In this document: positions 26,052-33,764 of the stretch, piece after piece
Position numbering within the stretch: the first letter of the stretch is position 1
Layout of the letters: each line of letters opens with the position of its first letter
DNA from: Chryseobacterium sp. OV279
GTDB taxonomy: Bacteria; Bacteroidota; Bacteroidia; Flavobacteriales; Weeksellaceae
Assembly: GCF_900128945.1 (NCBI RefSeq)
Contig: NZ_FQUD01000001.1
Span: 930,001 to 994,000, forward strand
Reading direction: 5' to 3'
DNA: 64,000 nt
Position numbers and translations under genes: made by a program
Notes under the pieces: generated by a model
What the model was told of the DNA's origin: nothing
Seen by the model: the letters and a program-made list of their open reading frames with translations, nothing else
Databases searched by the model: none

Positions 26052-27302
26052 TTAATTCAAATAAGTAGCATTAAATGACATAGAAATCGGGGCACAAAGC
26101 ATATTTGTTCCTGAAGCCACCCCGTTATTAAACGTTCTTGTCATTCTTACATCTATTGTATGATTTCCGGCTGCAAGAAATTTCACCGTATTAAAACTGA
26201 ACTGGGCACTGAATCCGCCCGGTCCGTATTCCTGCGTACGCATATAGCAGTCTGTAGCAACGCCATCTATGTATAATCTTGCTTCATAATAGGATGCACC
26301 GCTTCCGGCAGGATTGCTTCCATAATCAATCCCCAGCATGAAATTGATGAATAAAGCTTTTCCGCCTGTGGGAATGGTGACAGGCTGTGAAGTTCCCGGC
26401 ACCATAGTCACCGTGGTGTCATTCACGTTGAAATTGCTTCCCGTTGTACTGTTTACCGATGCGGTTGTTACACTGGCAGCAGTCGGGTTGGCCACTGTTA
26501 TTACATTTCCGAGATTGTCTACCCCTAAGGTTTGTCCTGTGCTGATAGGAGATGCCGAATTAAGGTTGGTTAATCTTGTCCCTGAAACATTGGCTGTTCC
26601 AGAAGATATTTCGAATTTTGTATTGGGTGATGTAGTTCCGATCCCTACATTTCCACCGCTTAAAACAGTTAGTCTTTCAATACTGTTTGTTTTCAGTCCA
26701 AGTGGAGTAGCGTTGGTAGAACCTATGCTGAGTTTAGTCGAATTTCCGGAAGCATTGAACTGAGCGATGCCGTTGTTTTCTACATAGTAATCAATATTCG
26801 CAGAGCCTCCCACCAGATTTAAAAAACCTCTTGAAGAACCGTTGGCAGACAGTGCACCTTCCGTTGCAGAAGTAATTACTTTTACATTGTTGCCGCCGTT
26901 TACAAAGGTTAAAAGATTTCCGTTGGTGGTAACCGTTCGTGAGCTGTTTAAAGTTCCATCAGAATTATAGATGTTCAGGGAAGTAGCCAGCTTTGTCCAG
27001 AGGGTTCCGTTAAAATAATAATATCCTAAAGAATTTATATTAGCTGCTGTTCCGGCCGGAGTTCCTGTAGCGATACTGTTTACATAAATCAGTGTAGATA
27101 CGGGAATGGCGGACATGTTTTGCGCCCTTTGTCTGTCTACCCGAGGGACCAACAATCCATCCGTATTGCCAGAAGTTCCTGTAGCATCCTTTGCAGTGAT
27201 GTCCAGTGTGGAGGCGGGAGATGGATTGTTTATACCTACTTGCGCATTGATGAAAGCAAAGTTCACCAATAAGAATATCATAGAGAATTGTACTCTTTTC
27301 AT
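26052..27302 (-). CDS. Secreted GIG-type paralogue B1
   Basis: The 416-residue protein starts with a signal peptide (MKRVQFSMIFLLVNFAFINA), then QVGINNPSPASTLDITAK and the shared VDRQRAQNMSAIPVSTLIYV block. The central motif is GGNVGIGTTSPNTKFEISSG and the C terminus is the same beta sandwich with LYIDGVATDCYMRTQE and FNATYLN. It is the first gene of the B triplet. AAGATTAAT and ATTAATCTT half-sites lie 17-52 bp upstream of its start. Lengths of B1, B2 and B3 agree within one residue, indicating strong constraint on the fold. Confidence 0.7.
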   Translation of the reverse strand: MKRVQFSMIFLLVNFAFINAQVGINNPSPASTLDITAKDATGTSGNTDGLLVPRVDRQRAQNMSAIPVSTLIYVNSIATGTPAGTAANINSLGYYYFNGTLWTKLATSLNIYNSDGTLNSSRTVTTNGNLLTFVNGGNNVKVITSATEGALSANGSSRGFLNLVGGSANIDYYVENNGIAQFNASGNSTKLSIGSTNATPLGLKTNSIERLTVLSGGNVGIGTTSPNTKFEISSGTANVSGTRLTNLNSASPISTGQTLGVDNLGNVITVANPTAASVTTASVNSTTGSNFNVNDTTVTMVPGTSQPVTIPTGGKALFINFMLGIDYGSNPAGSGASYYEARLYIDGVATDCYMRTQEYGPGGFSAQFSFNTVKFLAAGNHTIDVRMTRTFNNGVASGTNMLCAPISMSFNATYLN

Positions 27303-27318
27303 AGTTTGATTTTACAAG

Positions 27319-27354
27319 AAGATTAATGATTGCTATGCTGCAAATATTAATCTT
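27319..27354. promoter_or_regulatory. AAGATTAAT/ATTAATCTT inverted repeat upstream of paralogue B1
   Basis: AAGATTAAT at 27319-27327 is the exact reverse complement of ATTAATCTT at 27346-27354. The motif resembles the one before paralogue A3 and the AAGATAATGATTAATTTT stretch before B3 (24685-24702). Confidence 0.35.
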
Positions 27355-27419
27355 TTATTTTGAAAACCTGCTAAAAAAGAGAATAATATTGAGTTAAACT
27401 ATTTCAGTTGAGATAATGG

Positions 27420-27740
27420 TTATTTTTCCTCTTCCTGCTCATCCTCATCGTCATTTTCATCATCTTCGTACTGTTCCAGATAATAGGTGAAAGTGAAATC
27501 TTCTCTTTCATCCTCTGCATCTTCCAAAGTAGTCAGCAGATCTTCAAAAATCTCCAGTTGGTCTACCGTCATATTAACGAATTCAAGGTGAAGCGGCATT
27601 TCCAGTTCTCCTGTAATCACATCAGACAGCGCATCCAGATTGTCCCCGAAGTATTCAGGAAGCGTTACCTTTTCCTTTAATTGGGCATAAAAATCTTCGT
27701 AGTCGCCGATGTCTGTAAAATCGATATATATTGTCTTCAT
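27420..27740 (-). CDS. Barstar-family ribonuclease inhibitor
   Basis: The 106-residue protein matches barstar: YFGDNLDALSDVITGELEMP aligns with the barnase-binding helix. Asp36 and Asp40 correspond to barstar Asp35 and Asp39, while the usual Trp between them is Ser39. The C terminus is an unusually acidic tail (EDDENDDEDEQEEEK) absent from classical barstar. It lacks a signal peptide, so it acts in the cytoplasm. Its start overlaps the stop of the metalloprotease gene by four bases, and the barnase gene lies just upstream of that. The three-gene order argues that it is the immunity protein for that RNase. Confidence 0.9.
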   Translation of the reverse strand: MKTIYIDFTDIGDYEDFYAQLKEKVTLPEYFGDNLDALSDVITGELEMPLHLEFVNMTVDQLEIFEDLLTTLEDAEDEREDFTFTYYLEQYEDDENDDEDEQEEEK

Positions 27741-28351
27741 ATAGAATTAAATTTCCAGTTTTTACTGATTAGAAAAGTTTTGCATTTTGGGCAGAAATCG
27801 GTTTCCTCATCTGTAGGGTTTCCGCCTTCTGCATCCCTCATAAAACATGTTTTTTCCGGGCAGTGTTTCAGGCCCTGAGTATGTCCGAGTTCGTGAATGG
27901 CTATTTTAAAGAACTGCTCATCCGCATTCTTTTTGTCCAGCCTGTATTTTGAAGCTACGCAGGCTTTTCCGGGTCTGTAACCGAGTCCCATGATTCCGTA
28001 GTCTTTTATTTTTCCTTTGGTGACGCTGATATCTTTTGAAGTGAGGCCAATGGTGACAAAACCGTCTTTTGTCCGGCTGTCCAGAAACTTAATGATAGAA
28101 TCTGCCCGATAACGGTTTCTTTCTTTATAATAGGCATTGTCCGGAAAATCAATAGCCTCAAGGATTTTTATATTGGGATAGATTTTCCTGATTCCTTCGG
28201 CTGTTTTCAATACATTTTCAGAACTGAAATCTTTGAAAGGCTGAATCAGTATGGTCATCGGCTTAGTGCTTTTTACAGGCTGCTGTTTCTCCGAACATGA
28301 AAATGCCAGGAATACCATTGCCATCAGACCATAAAAACTATTGCTTTTCAA
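27737..28351 (-). CDS. Archaemetzincin-like metalloprotease, lipoprotein
   Basis: The 204-residue protein begins with a lipoprotein signal whose lipobox is LAFSC (Cys19). Near the C terminus, HELGHTQGLKH (residues 153-163) is the zinc and catalytic motif. It is followed by Cys164, CFM at 169-171 and CPKC at 187-190, the cysteine pattern typical of archaemetzincins. Archaemetzincins are usually cytoplasmic, so a lipidated form is notable. It overlaps barnase by 14 bp upstream and barstar by 4 bp downstream, meaning tight translational coupling. It may process or release the membrane-tethered RNase; that is inference. No other protease role is indicated. Confidence 0.85.
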   Translation of the reverse strand: MKSNSFYGLMAMVFLAFSCSEKQQPVKSTKPMTILIQPFKDFSSENVLKTAEGIRKIYPNIKILEAIDFPDNAYYKERNRYRADSIIKFLDSRTKDGFVTIGLTSKDISVTKGKIKDYGIMGLGYRPGKACVASKYRLDKKNADEQFFKIAIHELGHTQGLKHCPEKTCFMRDAEGGNPTDEETDFCPKCKTFLISKNWKFNSI

Positions 28352-28853
28352 AACTCTTGTAATGGTTTTTAGTCAGATAAACATCACCGTTTTTGGTAAA
28401 AATGATTCGGTCAGAATTTCGGTTTCCACAGCTGTAGTTGACATCTGCTTCAAAATATTTTTCACCCTGGGGAAGTCTTTTTTCACGGTTGCTGAAATGG
28501 TCACCACCAATAGCTTTTCCCGGCAGTACATCGCAGAGATTACCTTTTGAAGGATTCCAGCCAAGCTTTCTTGCCTCATTTTTAGTGATATAATAATCCG
28601 GAAGCCTGTGATTCTGCTTCACATAAGTAATGACTGTTTTTTCCTCTGTCAGCTGGTCAATAGCCTGTGACGAAGAATTTCCGCCGGTACTTTGAGAATC
28701 CGTAGCAATGTTTCCGGTGCTGGAAGCTTCTGTTTTTGTGATCTCCGTATTTCCCTTTTTGTCTGCAATAAAATTATTGTAGATATACATCACAGACATC
28801 CCGAAGAGAAGTCCCAGACAAATAAAAAATACCGATCTTATTTTACCATTCAT
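28338..28853 (-). CDS. Barnase-family ribonuclease, membrane-tethered
   Basis: The 171-residue protein has an N-terminal transmembrane helix (residues 7-30), a Ser/Thr-rich linker (~31-65) and a barnase domain. All catalytic residues are present: Lys91 in YITKNEARKLGW, Glu135 in EADVNY, Arg145 and Arg149 in NRNSDR, and His164 in NHYKSF, matching barnase Lys27, Glu73, Arg83, Arg87 and His102. GNLCDVLPGKAIGGDHFSNR is diagnostic. Classical barnase is fully secreted; here an uncleaved anchor or a late cleavage is implied. It heads a barnase, metzincin, barstar operon 39 bp from nadE. Confidence 0.92.
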   Translation of the reverse strand: MNGKIRSVFFICLGLLFGMSVMYIYNNFIADKKGNTEITKTEASSTGNIATDSQSTGGNSSSQAIDQLTEEKTVITYVKQNHRLPDYYITKNEARKLGWNPSKGNLCDVLPGKAIGGDHFSNREKRLPQGEKYFEADVNYSCGNRNSDRIIFTKNGDVYLTKNHYKSFEKQ

Positions 28854-28892
28854 ATCAACTTATAACTTATCATTAATACTTATAACTCAGCA

Positions 28893-29687
28893 TTAGCTTT
28901 CTCTCCACTCCTCAGGAATATCACAAACCGGGATAGGATTGATTTTATGTTGAGCTGCTTTGTGCATTCTGTCAAAAATTAAAAAGACTTCTTTGTCTCG
29001 CCCTTCATAATCGTTGGCAGTTTTAGTTCCGTATTCCTTCTGGATTTTTTCCAGTTCAGGATAGGTAGCTCCAATTTGTTGTTCATCCGTTCTGTCCACA
29101 TCCCAAAGTCCGTCTGTAGGAATCGCTTCCTGAATGTTTTTAACCAGATTTAATGATTTTGCAAGCGTATACACTTCTGTTTTGTAAAGGTCTGCGATAG
29201 GAGAGACATCTACACCGCCATCACCATATTTTGTATAAAACCCAATACCGAAATCCTCCACTTTATTTCCTGTTCCGCATACCAGAAGACCGTTGATCTG
29301 TCCGTAATAATACAGGGTAAGCATTCTCAAACGAGATCTCGTATTGGCAAAAGCCAGTTTCTCATTAGGATACAGATCATCTTTTACATCAAATGCTTTA
29401 TAAAGTTCTTCAAAAGCAGGAGTAAGGTTCACAGACATTGCTTCCACATTAGGAAACCTGGATTTCAGATCATTCATATGCTCCCAGGCACGGTCTATTT
29501 GATCCGGTTTCTGGCGTATCGGCATTTCAATCAGAAGGGTTTTTAAGCCTGTCATGGCAGCAAGCGTAGAAACCACACCGGAATCTACACCTCCGGAAAC
29601 TCCAATGACATATCCGTTTACTTTAGCTTTTACAGCATAATCTTTTAACCACTGTACAATATGATCTGTTACTTTTTGAGTCTGCAT
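28893..29687 (-). CDS. nadE: NAD synthetase (ammonia-dependent)
   Basis: The 264-residue protein has the ATP pyrophosphatase loop SGGVDSG at residues 31-37 and the later GTGNKVEDFGIGFYTKYGDGG segment of NadE. It converts nicotinic acid adenine dinucleotide, ATP and ammonia to NAD in the cytoplasm. No glutaminase domain is present, so ammonia is the direct donor. The barnase operon follows 39 bp downstream on the same strand and could be co-transcribed, which would be an odd pairing of a housekeeping gene with a toxin. The upstream region contains the structured element at 29815-29892. Confidence 0.93.
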   Translation of the reverse strand: MQTQKVTDHIVQWLKDYAVKAKVNGYVIGVSGGVDSGVVSTLAAMTGLKTLLIEMPIRQKPDQIDRAWEHMNDLKSRFPNVEAMSVNLTPAFEELYKAFDVKDDLYPNEKLAFANTRSRLRMLTLYYYGQINGLLVCGTGNKVEDFGIGFYTKYGDGGVDVSPIADLYKTEVYTLAKSLNLVKNIQEAIPTDGLWDVDRTDEQQIGATYPELEKIQKEYGTKTANDYEGRDKEVFLIFDRMHKAAQHKINPIPVCDIPEEWRES

Positions 29688-29814
29688 TGTTTATTTTTTA
29701 GAGTGTTTACATTTATTGTTTTTCAACATGAAAATATTCTTCTTAATTCGTTATGTTGAAAGAATTCTTAACGTTATTTTTTTCAAACATTAAGGCATTT
29801 AGAATCCTAACTTT

Positions 29815-29892
29815 AAAGATTGATTAAGCATATCTTCGATATTTTAAGCGATGTGCTTCATTTTGCCATCGGCAAATTCTTAAACAATCTTT
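29815..29892. other. Compact four-way-junction (cloverleaf-like) inverted-repeat element
   Basis: Outer arms AAAGATTGATTAAG (29815-29828) and CTTAAACAATCTTT (29879-29892) pair at 13 of 14 positions. Three hairpins fill the inside: ATATC/GATAT (29830-29842), AAGC/GCTT (29846-29858) and TTTGCC/GGCAAA (29862-29876). At most three bases separate neighbouring stems. It lacks tRNA loop signatures. It may be a small mobile palindromic repeat or a structured RNA between the nadE promoter and a GNAT gene. Confidence 0.5.
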
Positions 29893-29974
29893 CTTTAGCT
29901 ACATCAAAAACATCTTAACTTCTTCATGTTTATAAAAAATATTAAAAATATAATTTAAAAAATTCTCTTAGCTA

Positions 29975-30508
29975 CTATTTTATTCCAAATTCTTTAGGGT
30001 ATTTTACTACACCTTTTACATTTTTTAATCCGTCTTTCGTCAGTTCAACAGCCATGCCATTGATCTCAGGAATTTCAAACGGAAAAGAGATTCCAAAATT
30101 ACTGGTTTTTTCGTAACCAAACTTAGGATAATAATTTTCGTGCCCGATCAGGATGACAGAGTGATAGCCCAGTTCCTTCGCAATGGTATGTCCTTGAAGG
30201 ATCAGCTGTCCTCCAATTCCCTGATTCTGAAATTCAGGTCGTACGGAAACAGGAGCCAGAGCCAGTGATTCGAATGTTTCGTCACCATTCACGATTTTAA
30301 GTTTTGTGAATAAAATATGGCCTGCGATTTCACCCTCTTCAGTTTCAGCAACCAGAGAAAGTTCCGGAATGAAAGCATCAGATTTCCTTAATTTTTCCAC
30401 AAGAAAATGCTCCTGATGGTCACTTTCCTCCATGGTTCTGAAAGCTTCTTCCGTAAGCTCGAATACCTTTTTATGATCTTTTTCCTCTTCCTGTCTTATC
30501 GTCAGCAT
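29975..30508 (-). CDS. GNAT-family N-acetyltransferase
   Basis: The start at 30508 (MLTIRQEEEKDHKKVFELTE) is chosen because the acetyltransferase fold begins there. A longer start at 30589 would overlap the upstream gene by 80 bp. The 177-residue protein has VSVRPEFQNQGIGGQLILQG, the acetyl-CoA-binding loop (QNQGIG), and HENYYPKFGYEKTSNFGI, a pattern of the YhbS-like group. It lies 1 bp after the next GNAT gene's stop. Substrate unknown. Confidence 0.85.
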   Translation of the reverse strand: MLTIRQEEEKDHKKVFELTEEAFRTMEESDHQEHFLVEKLRKSDAFIPELSLVAETEEGEIAGHILFTKLKIVNGDETFESLALAPVSVRPEFQNQGIGGQLILQGHTIAKELGYHSVILIGHENYYPKFGYEKTSNFGISFPFEIPEINGMAVELTKDGLKNVKGVVKYPKEFGIK

Positions 30509-30509
30509 A

Positions 30510-31037
30510 TTATGGCAGATAGTTATTGCGTTTGAGTTCATACCAGTTACAGATCCCGTCCGGTTCCTCAAATTCACCGGTTTTTTCAAAACCTAATTTT
30601 GTTAAAATATGATTGGAACCTTCATTTGCAAAATGTGCACAGGCATAGATGATATCCGCCTTCATATCAATAAATCCAAGGTCAAGAGAAGCTCTTGCAG
30701 CTTCCATTGCATAACCTTTCCCCCATGATTCAGGTAAATAGCGGTAGCCAAGCTCCAGAACATTTTTGTACCCGTTGATCTCGTCAGTCAGAAATTTCAG
30801 CCCGCTCCAGCCGATCAGTAATCCGGTTTCCTTTTCAATCACAGCCAGTCTTCCTGTACCATTTTCATCGTATTGCTTCCTGATTTTTCTAATCACTTCT
30901 AATGCCTGACTTTTTTCTGTAAGTACCGGAACCCCGATGTATTTCATCACTTCCGGGTTAGAATCCAGCAGAAACATTCTATCAATATCTGTTTCTTCAA
31001 GTTCTCGTAAAAGCAGTCTTTTTGTTTCTGTTTTCAT
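30510..31037 (-). CDS. GNAT-family N-acetyltransferase, RimJ/RimL-like
   Basis: The 175-residue protein starts MKTETKRLLLRELEETD, the usual opening of RimJ/RimL-type acetyltransferases (ETxRLxLRxL). Its acetyl-CoA segment reads YRYLPESWGKGYAMEAARAS and the C-terminal part NEGSNHILTKLGFEKTGEFE. It likely acetylates an N-terminal or small-molecule amine. It is followed almost without gap by another GNAT gene and preceded by a secreted leucine-rich-repeat gene 9 bp upstream. Confidence 0.88.
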   Translation of the reverse strand: MKTETKRLLLRELEETDIDRMFLLDSNPEVMKYIGVPVLTEKSQALEVIRKIRKQYDENGTGRLAVIEKETGLLIGWSGLKFLTDEINGYKNVLELGYRYLPESWGKGYAMEAARASLDLGFIDMKADIIYACAHFANEGSNHILTKLGFEKTGEFEEPDGICNWYELKRNNYLP

Positions 31038-31046
31038 AGTAATAGG

Positions 31047-31688
31047 TTAGGGCTCAGTTCCGAAAATAGTGACGTCGGTCTTCGTTCCCATCTTAATATC
31101 TGTTTCCTTCATTTTATTACCACCTACATTCAGAGTCTGAAGGGCTGGGTTTCCGGAAATATCAAGCTTAAGAATTTTATTGTGTTCAACGTTCAGTTTT
31201 CTCAGGTTTTTGAGCGCGGTGAGATCAATGGTTTTTAATTGATTTAAAGATAATGTTAATTGATCAATTCTTGGTGTTTCCTTCAGCGAAATATTCTCCA
31301 GAAGATTATTGTCAAGATACAGGGAAGCTAAGCTTTTGAGACCTTGTCCCTTAAAGGAAGATATCTTACATCCCGTACAGGAAAAGAGTTCTATATAGGG
31401 CAGATTGGTCATAGATACACTGGAAATAGTATTGTCATCCAGCATGATCATTTTCGCATTGGGAAAAAGCTTGATGTCGTCGGCTGATTGGATACCCTTT
31501 TGAACCATGAACAGATTGGTAACCATGTCAGCTTCCAGCTGCTCGATTAAACCGTTTTTATTAAGGTCAAAATTTTCAAGCACAGCTTTTTCAAAGTTTT
31601 GATCTTTAAAATTGAGTTTTTGGGCACAGAAAAGAGAAAATCCTGAAATAATCAGGCCGAGGCTTGCAAATATTTTAATTTTCATCAC
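31047..31688 (-). CDS. Secreted leucine-rich-repeat protein with an EF-hand-like loop
   Basis: The 213-residue protein has a signal peptide (MMKIKIFASLGLIISGFSLF, cleavage near CAQ). Next comes DLNKNGLIEQLE, which fits a calcium-binding EF-hand loop. From residue ~80 there are about six irregular leucine-rich repeats (LASLYLDNNLLENISL, IDQLTLSLNQLKTIDL, LRKLNVEHNKILKLDI). Such proteins bind other proteins at the cell surface. It is divergent from gldB, sharing a 52-bp promoter region. The ligand is unknown, and any gliding link is only positional. Confidence 0.75.
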   Translation of the reverse strand: MMKIKIFASLGLIISGFSLFCAQKLNFKDQNFEKAVLENFDLNKNGLIEQLEADMVTNLFMVQKGIQSADDIKLFPNAKMIMLDDNTISSVSMTNLPYIELFSCTGCKISSFKGQGLKSLASLYLDNNLLENISLKETPRIDQLTLSLNQLKTIDLTALKNLRKLNVEHNKILKLDISGNPALQTLNVGGNKMKETDIKMGTKTDVTIFGTEP

Positions 31689-31707
31689 CGATTGTGTTTT
31701 TAATCCT

Positions 31708-31715
31708 TATTTTTG
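31708..31715 (+). promoter_or_regulatory. Predicted -7 element of gldB
   Basis: TATTTTTG fits TAnnTTTG and lies 25 bp before the gldB ATG at 31741, in the 52-bp gap shared with the divergent LRR gene. The -33 region has no well-spaced TTG. Confidence 0.4.
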
Positions 31716-31740
31716 TGTACTTAAATTTCATGTAAAAATA

Positions 31741-32724
31741 ATGAAGATTTTTAGAATTATTGCCGTTTCGTCTATTTTAGTTCTTGCTTTGGACTCCTGT
31801 AAAAAAGAACCCGAAAACCAATGGAAAGTAGAAGTAAAAGAACCTGCAGAAAAACTGGAAGTGACTGATATTTCCAAAGAGTTTTACAACCAGGATATTC
31901 CTCTGGACCAGTTTAAAGCTAAGTTTCCATGGTTCCAGGGAACGGTTTCTGATGCCGACTTCAGCAAAAGAAGAGCAGATGCAGAAGAGATCAAAATCTA
32001 TAAAGAAGCCGCCGGAAAAATAGATGAAGCAAAGATTCAGAAAGGACTTCAGGATCTGTTTGCTCACATGAAATATTATTTTCCACAGTTCAAAAGCCCG
32101 AAGGTTTACCTGTTTTCATCTGCATTACAGATGGTTCAGGATCCTATTTTTTATGATTCAAAAGGAAATCTTCTGTTCATAGATATTACCGGGTTTATGG
32201 GTGATGGTAATGCCAATTACAAAGGATTGGAGTTGTATTTTCAGAAATCAATGAATCCTCAGAATATCGTTCCGAAAGTTTCACAGATCTTTGCTGAAAG
32301 TATTGTGACGGAATCTCCGGATCACCAGAAATTCATAGACAGGGTGATTCTGAACGGAAAAATCATGATGTTACAGGATGCTTTCCTTCCTGATACGCCG
32401 GATTATCTGAAAATGAATTACACGAAGAAGCAGTACGAGTGGGCAGTAGCCAATGAGTCCAATATCTGGAATTATTTTGTGGAAAGCAACCTGATTTTCG
32501 GAGATGATCCAAGACTGGTAGAGCGTTTCATTTCTCCCGGACCTTTTTCAAAGTTTTATACGGAAATTGATAATGAGTCTTCCCCTATGATCGGAATTTT
32601 TACCGGATGGCAGATTTGTAAAGCTTATTTCAGACAGAAACCGGAAACGAAACTGCAGGAATTCTTAAAGCTCGATGCCACCAAAATCTTCAATGAAGCG
32701 GTGTATAAGCCTAAGAAACCTTAA
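31741..32724 (+). CDS. gldB: Gliding motility lipoprotein GldB
   Basis: The start at 31741 gives a lipoprotein signal MKIFRIIAVSSILVLALDSC (lipobox ALDSC); an in-frame start at 31612 would run through the opposite gene. The 327-residue protein matches GldB in length and in segments such as QDIPLDQFKAKFPWFQG and KNILFIDITGFMGDGN-like FLFIDITGF. GldB is a lipoprotein required for flavobacterial gliding and linked to T9SS function. In Flavobacterium johnsoniae gldB and gldC are neighbours; here gldC lies 3.3 kb downstream after two inserted ABC-transporter genes. A terminator follows gldB. Confidence 0.9.
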   Translation: MKIFRIIAVSSILVLALDSCKKEPENQWKVEVKEPAEKLEVTDISKEFYNQDIPLDQFKAKFPWFQGTVSDADFSKRRADAEEIKIYKEAAGKIDEAKIQKGLQDLFAHMKYYFPQFKSPKVYLFSSALQMVQDPIFYDSKGNLLFIDITGFMGDGNANYKGLELYFQKSMNPQNIVPKVSQIFAESIVTESPDHQKFIDRVILNGKIMMLQDAFLPDTPDYLKMNYTKKQYEWAVANESNIWNYFVESNLIFGDDPRLVERFISPGPFSKFYTEIDNESSPMIGIFTGWQICKAYFRQKPETKLQEFLKLDATKIFNEAVYKPKKP

Positions 32725-32741
32725 GCCTTAAAATAAATAAC

Positions 32742-32773
32742 AGCCTTCAAATCAGTTTGGAGGCTTTTTTTTT
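32742..32773 (+). terminator. Terminator of gldB
   Basis: AGCCTTCAAA at 32742-32751 pairs with TTTGGAGGCT at 32756-32765 with one G-T pair, followed by nine T residues. Confidence 0.85.
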
Positions 32774-32803
32774 AAATAATTTTTAAAAACACACTACTTT
32801 GTA

Positions 32804-32833
32804 TTGCATATTACTATTTAATTTGTATTTTTG
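32804..32833 (+). promoter_or_regulatory. Predicted promoter of the ABC transporter operon
   Basis: TTG at 32804-32806 and TATTTTTG at 32826-32833 are separated by 19 nt, matching the Bacteroidetes promoter consensus. The ABC ATPase ATG is at 32855, so the leader is about 15 nt. Confidence 0.65.
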
Positions 32834-32854
32834 TTTCCAACGAAATACACATTT

Positions 32855-33757
32855 ATGGGAAATATAATCCAGATACAAGACTTAAATTTTGAATTTTCCA
32901 GGAATAAGCCTGTCCTTAAAAATATAAATCTCTCCGTTCCGAAAGGAAGTATTTTCGGATTTCTGGGTGCCAATGGGGCCGGAAAATCTACCACGATGAA
33001 AATGCTGATCGGCAGTATTCCTGACGAAGCCGGAGCCATTAAAATATTTGATAAAAACTTAGCAGAACTTTATCCCGATGGATTCCATAAGATCGGGAGC
33101 CTTATAGATACTGCTGCATTCTATGACCATCTTTCAGGATGGGAAAATCTTCTTATAATTTCCAGACTCAGAAATTTGCCGGAATCCGAATGTGAAAGAG
33201 TTCTTCATCTTGTAGATCTTTGGGAAAGCAGACACATGAAGATGAAAAGATATTCTCTGGGAATGAAACAGCGACTTTCCATCGCGATGACTCTTCTGGG
33301 AAAACCTGAACTGCTGATTCTTGATGAACCGGTGAACGGTCTTGATCCGAACGGAATGCTGGAAATGCGTGAACTGCTGATCAAGCTTAATAGGGAAGAA
33401 GGCGTCACTATATTTATTTCGAGCCACCTGCTTCAGGAAATCGAAAAAATGATTACCCATCTGGCGATTATTTCTCATGGGGAAATCCGTTTTACAGGAA
33501 GCATAAAAGATCTGAACGAACTTTACAGATATGACCACATCAGAATTGGTCTGAACAATGCATCACAATTTATAGAGCAGATTCCGGAAAGTTATTCGCC
33601 TAAAATAATTGACTCGTCCACCATTGAAATTACAGCTGAGTCTAAGGAGAACATTGCTTCACTTATCAAAAAGCTGATCCTCATTGATGCTGAAATTTTC
33701 GAAATTAAAAACAGTGCAGGTCTGGAAGACTGGTTCATGGAAATAACTAAAAACTAA
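32855..33757 (+). CDS. ABC transporter ATP-binding protein
   Basis: The start at 32855 (MGNIIQIQDLNFEF) is used, since a TTG codon upstream would overlap the predicted promoter. The 300-residue protein has Walker A GANGAGKST, the signature loop SLGMKQRLS, Walker B LLILDEPVNGLDP and the H-loop ISSHLL. The layout matches drug/bacitracin-type CcmA exporter ATPases. Its partner is the permease-thioredoxin fusion encoded 8 bp downstream. The gene pair is separated from gldB by a terminator and has its own promoter. Substrate unknown; it differs from the GldA component of gliding motility in context. Confidence 0.92.
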   Translation: MGNIIQIQDLNFEFSRNKPVLKNINLSVPKGSIFGFLGANGAGKSTTMKMLIGSIPDEAGAIKIFDKNLAELYPDGFHKIGSLIDTAAFYDHLSGWENLLIISRLRNLPESECERVLHLVDLWESRHMKMKRYSLGMKQRLSIAMTLLGKPELLILDEPVNGLDPNGMLEMRELLIKLNREEGVTIFISSHLLQEIEKMITHLAIISHGEIRFTGSIKDLNELYRYDHIRIGLNNASQFIEQIPESYSPKIIDSSTIEITAESKENIASLIKKLILIDAEIFEIKNSAGLEDWFMEITKN

Positions 33758-33764
33758 AACACAG

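Noticed and set aside
27737-28351. Standard matrixin-type secreted protease
   Set aside because: The HExxHxxGxxH motif alone would allow it, but the following Cys, C-x-M and C-x-x-C spacing points to archaemetzincin.
29815-29892. tRNA gene reading of the four-way-junction element
   Set aside because: The size is close to that of a tRNA, but the outer stem is 14 bp and the arms do not match. There is no GTTCRA-type T-loop and no CCA-proximal pattern.
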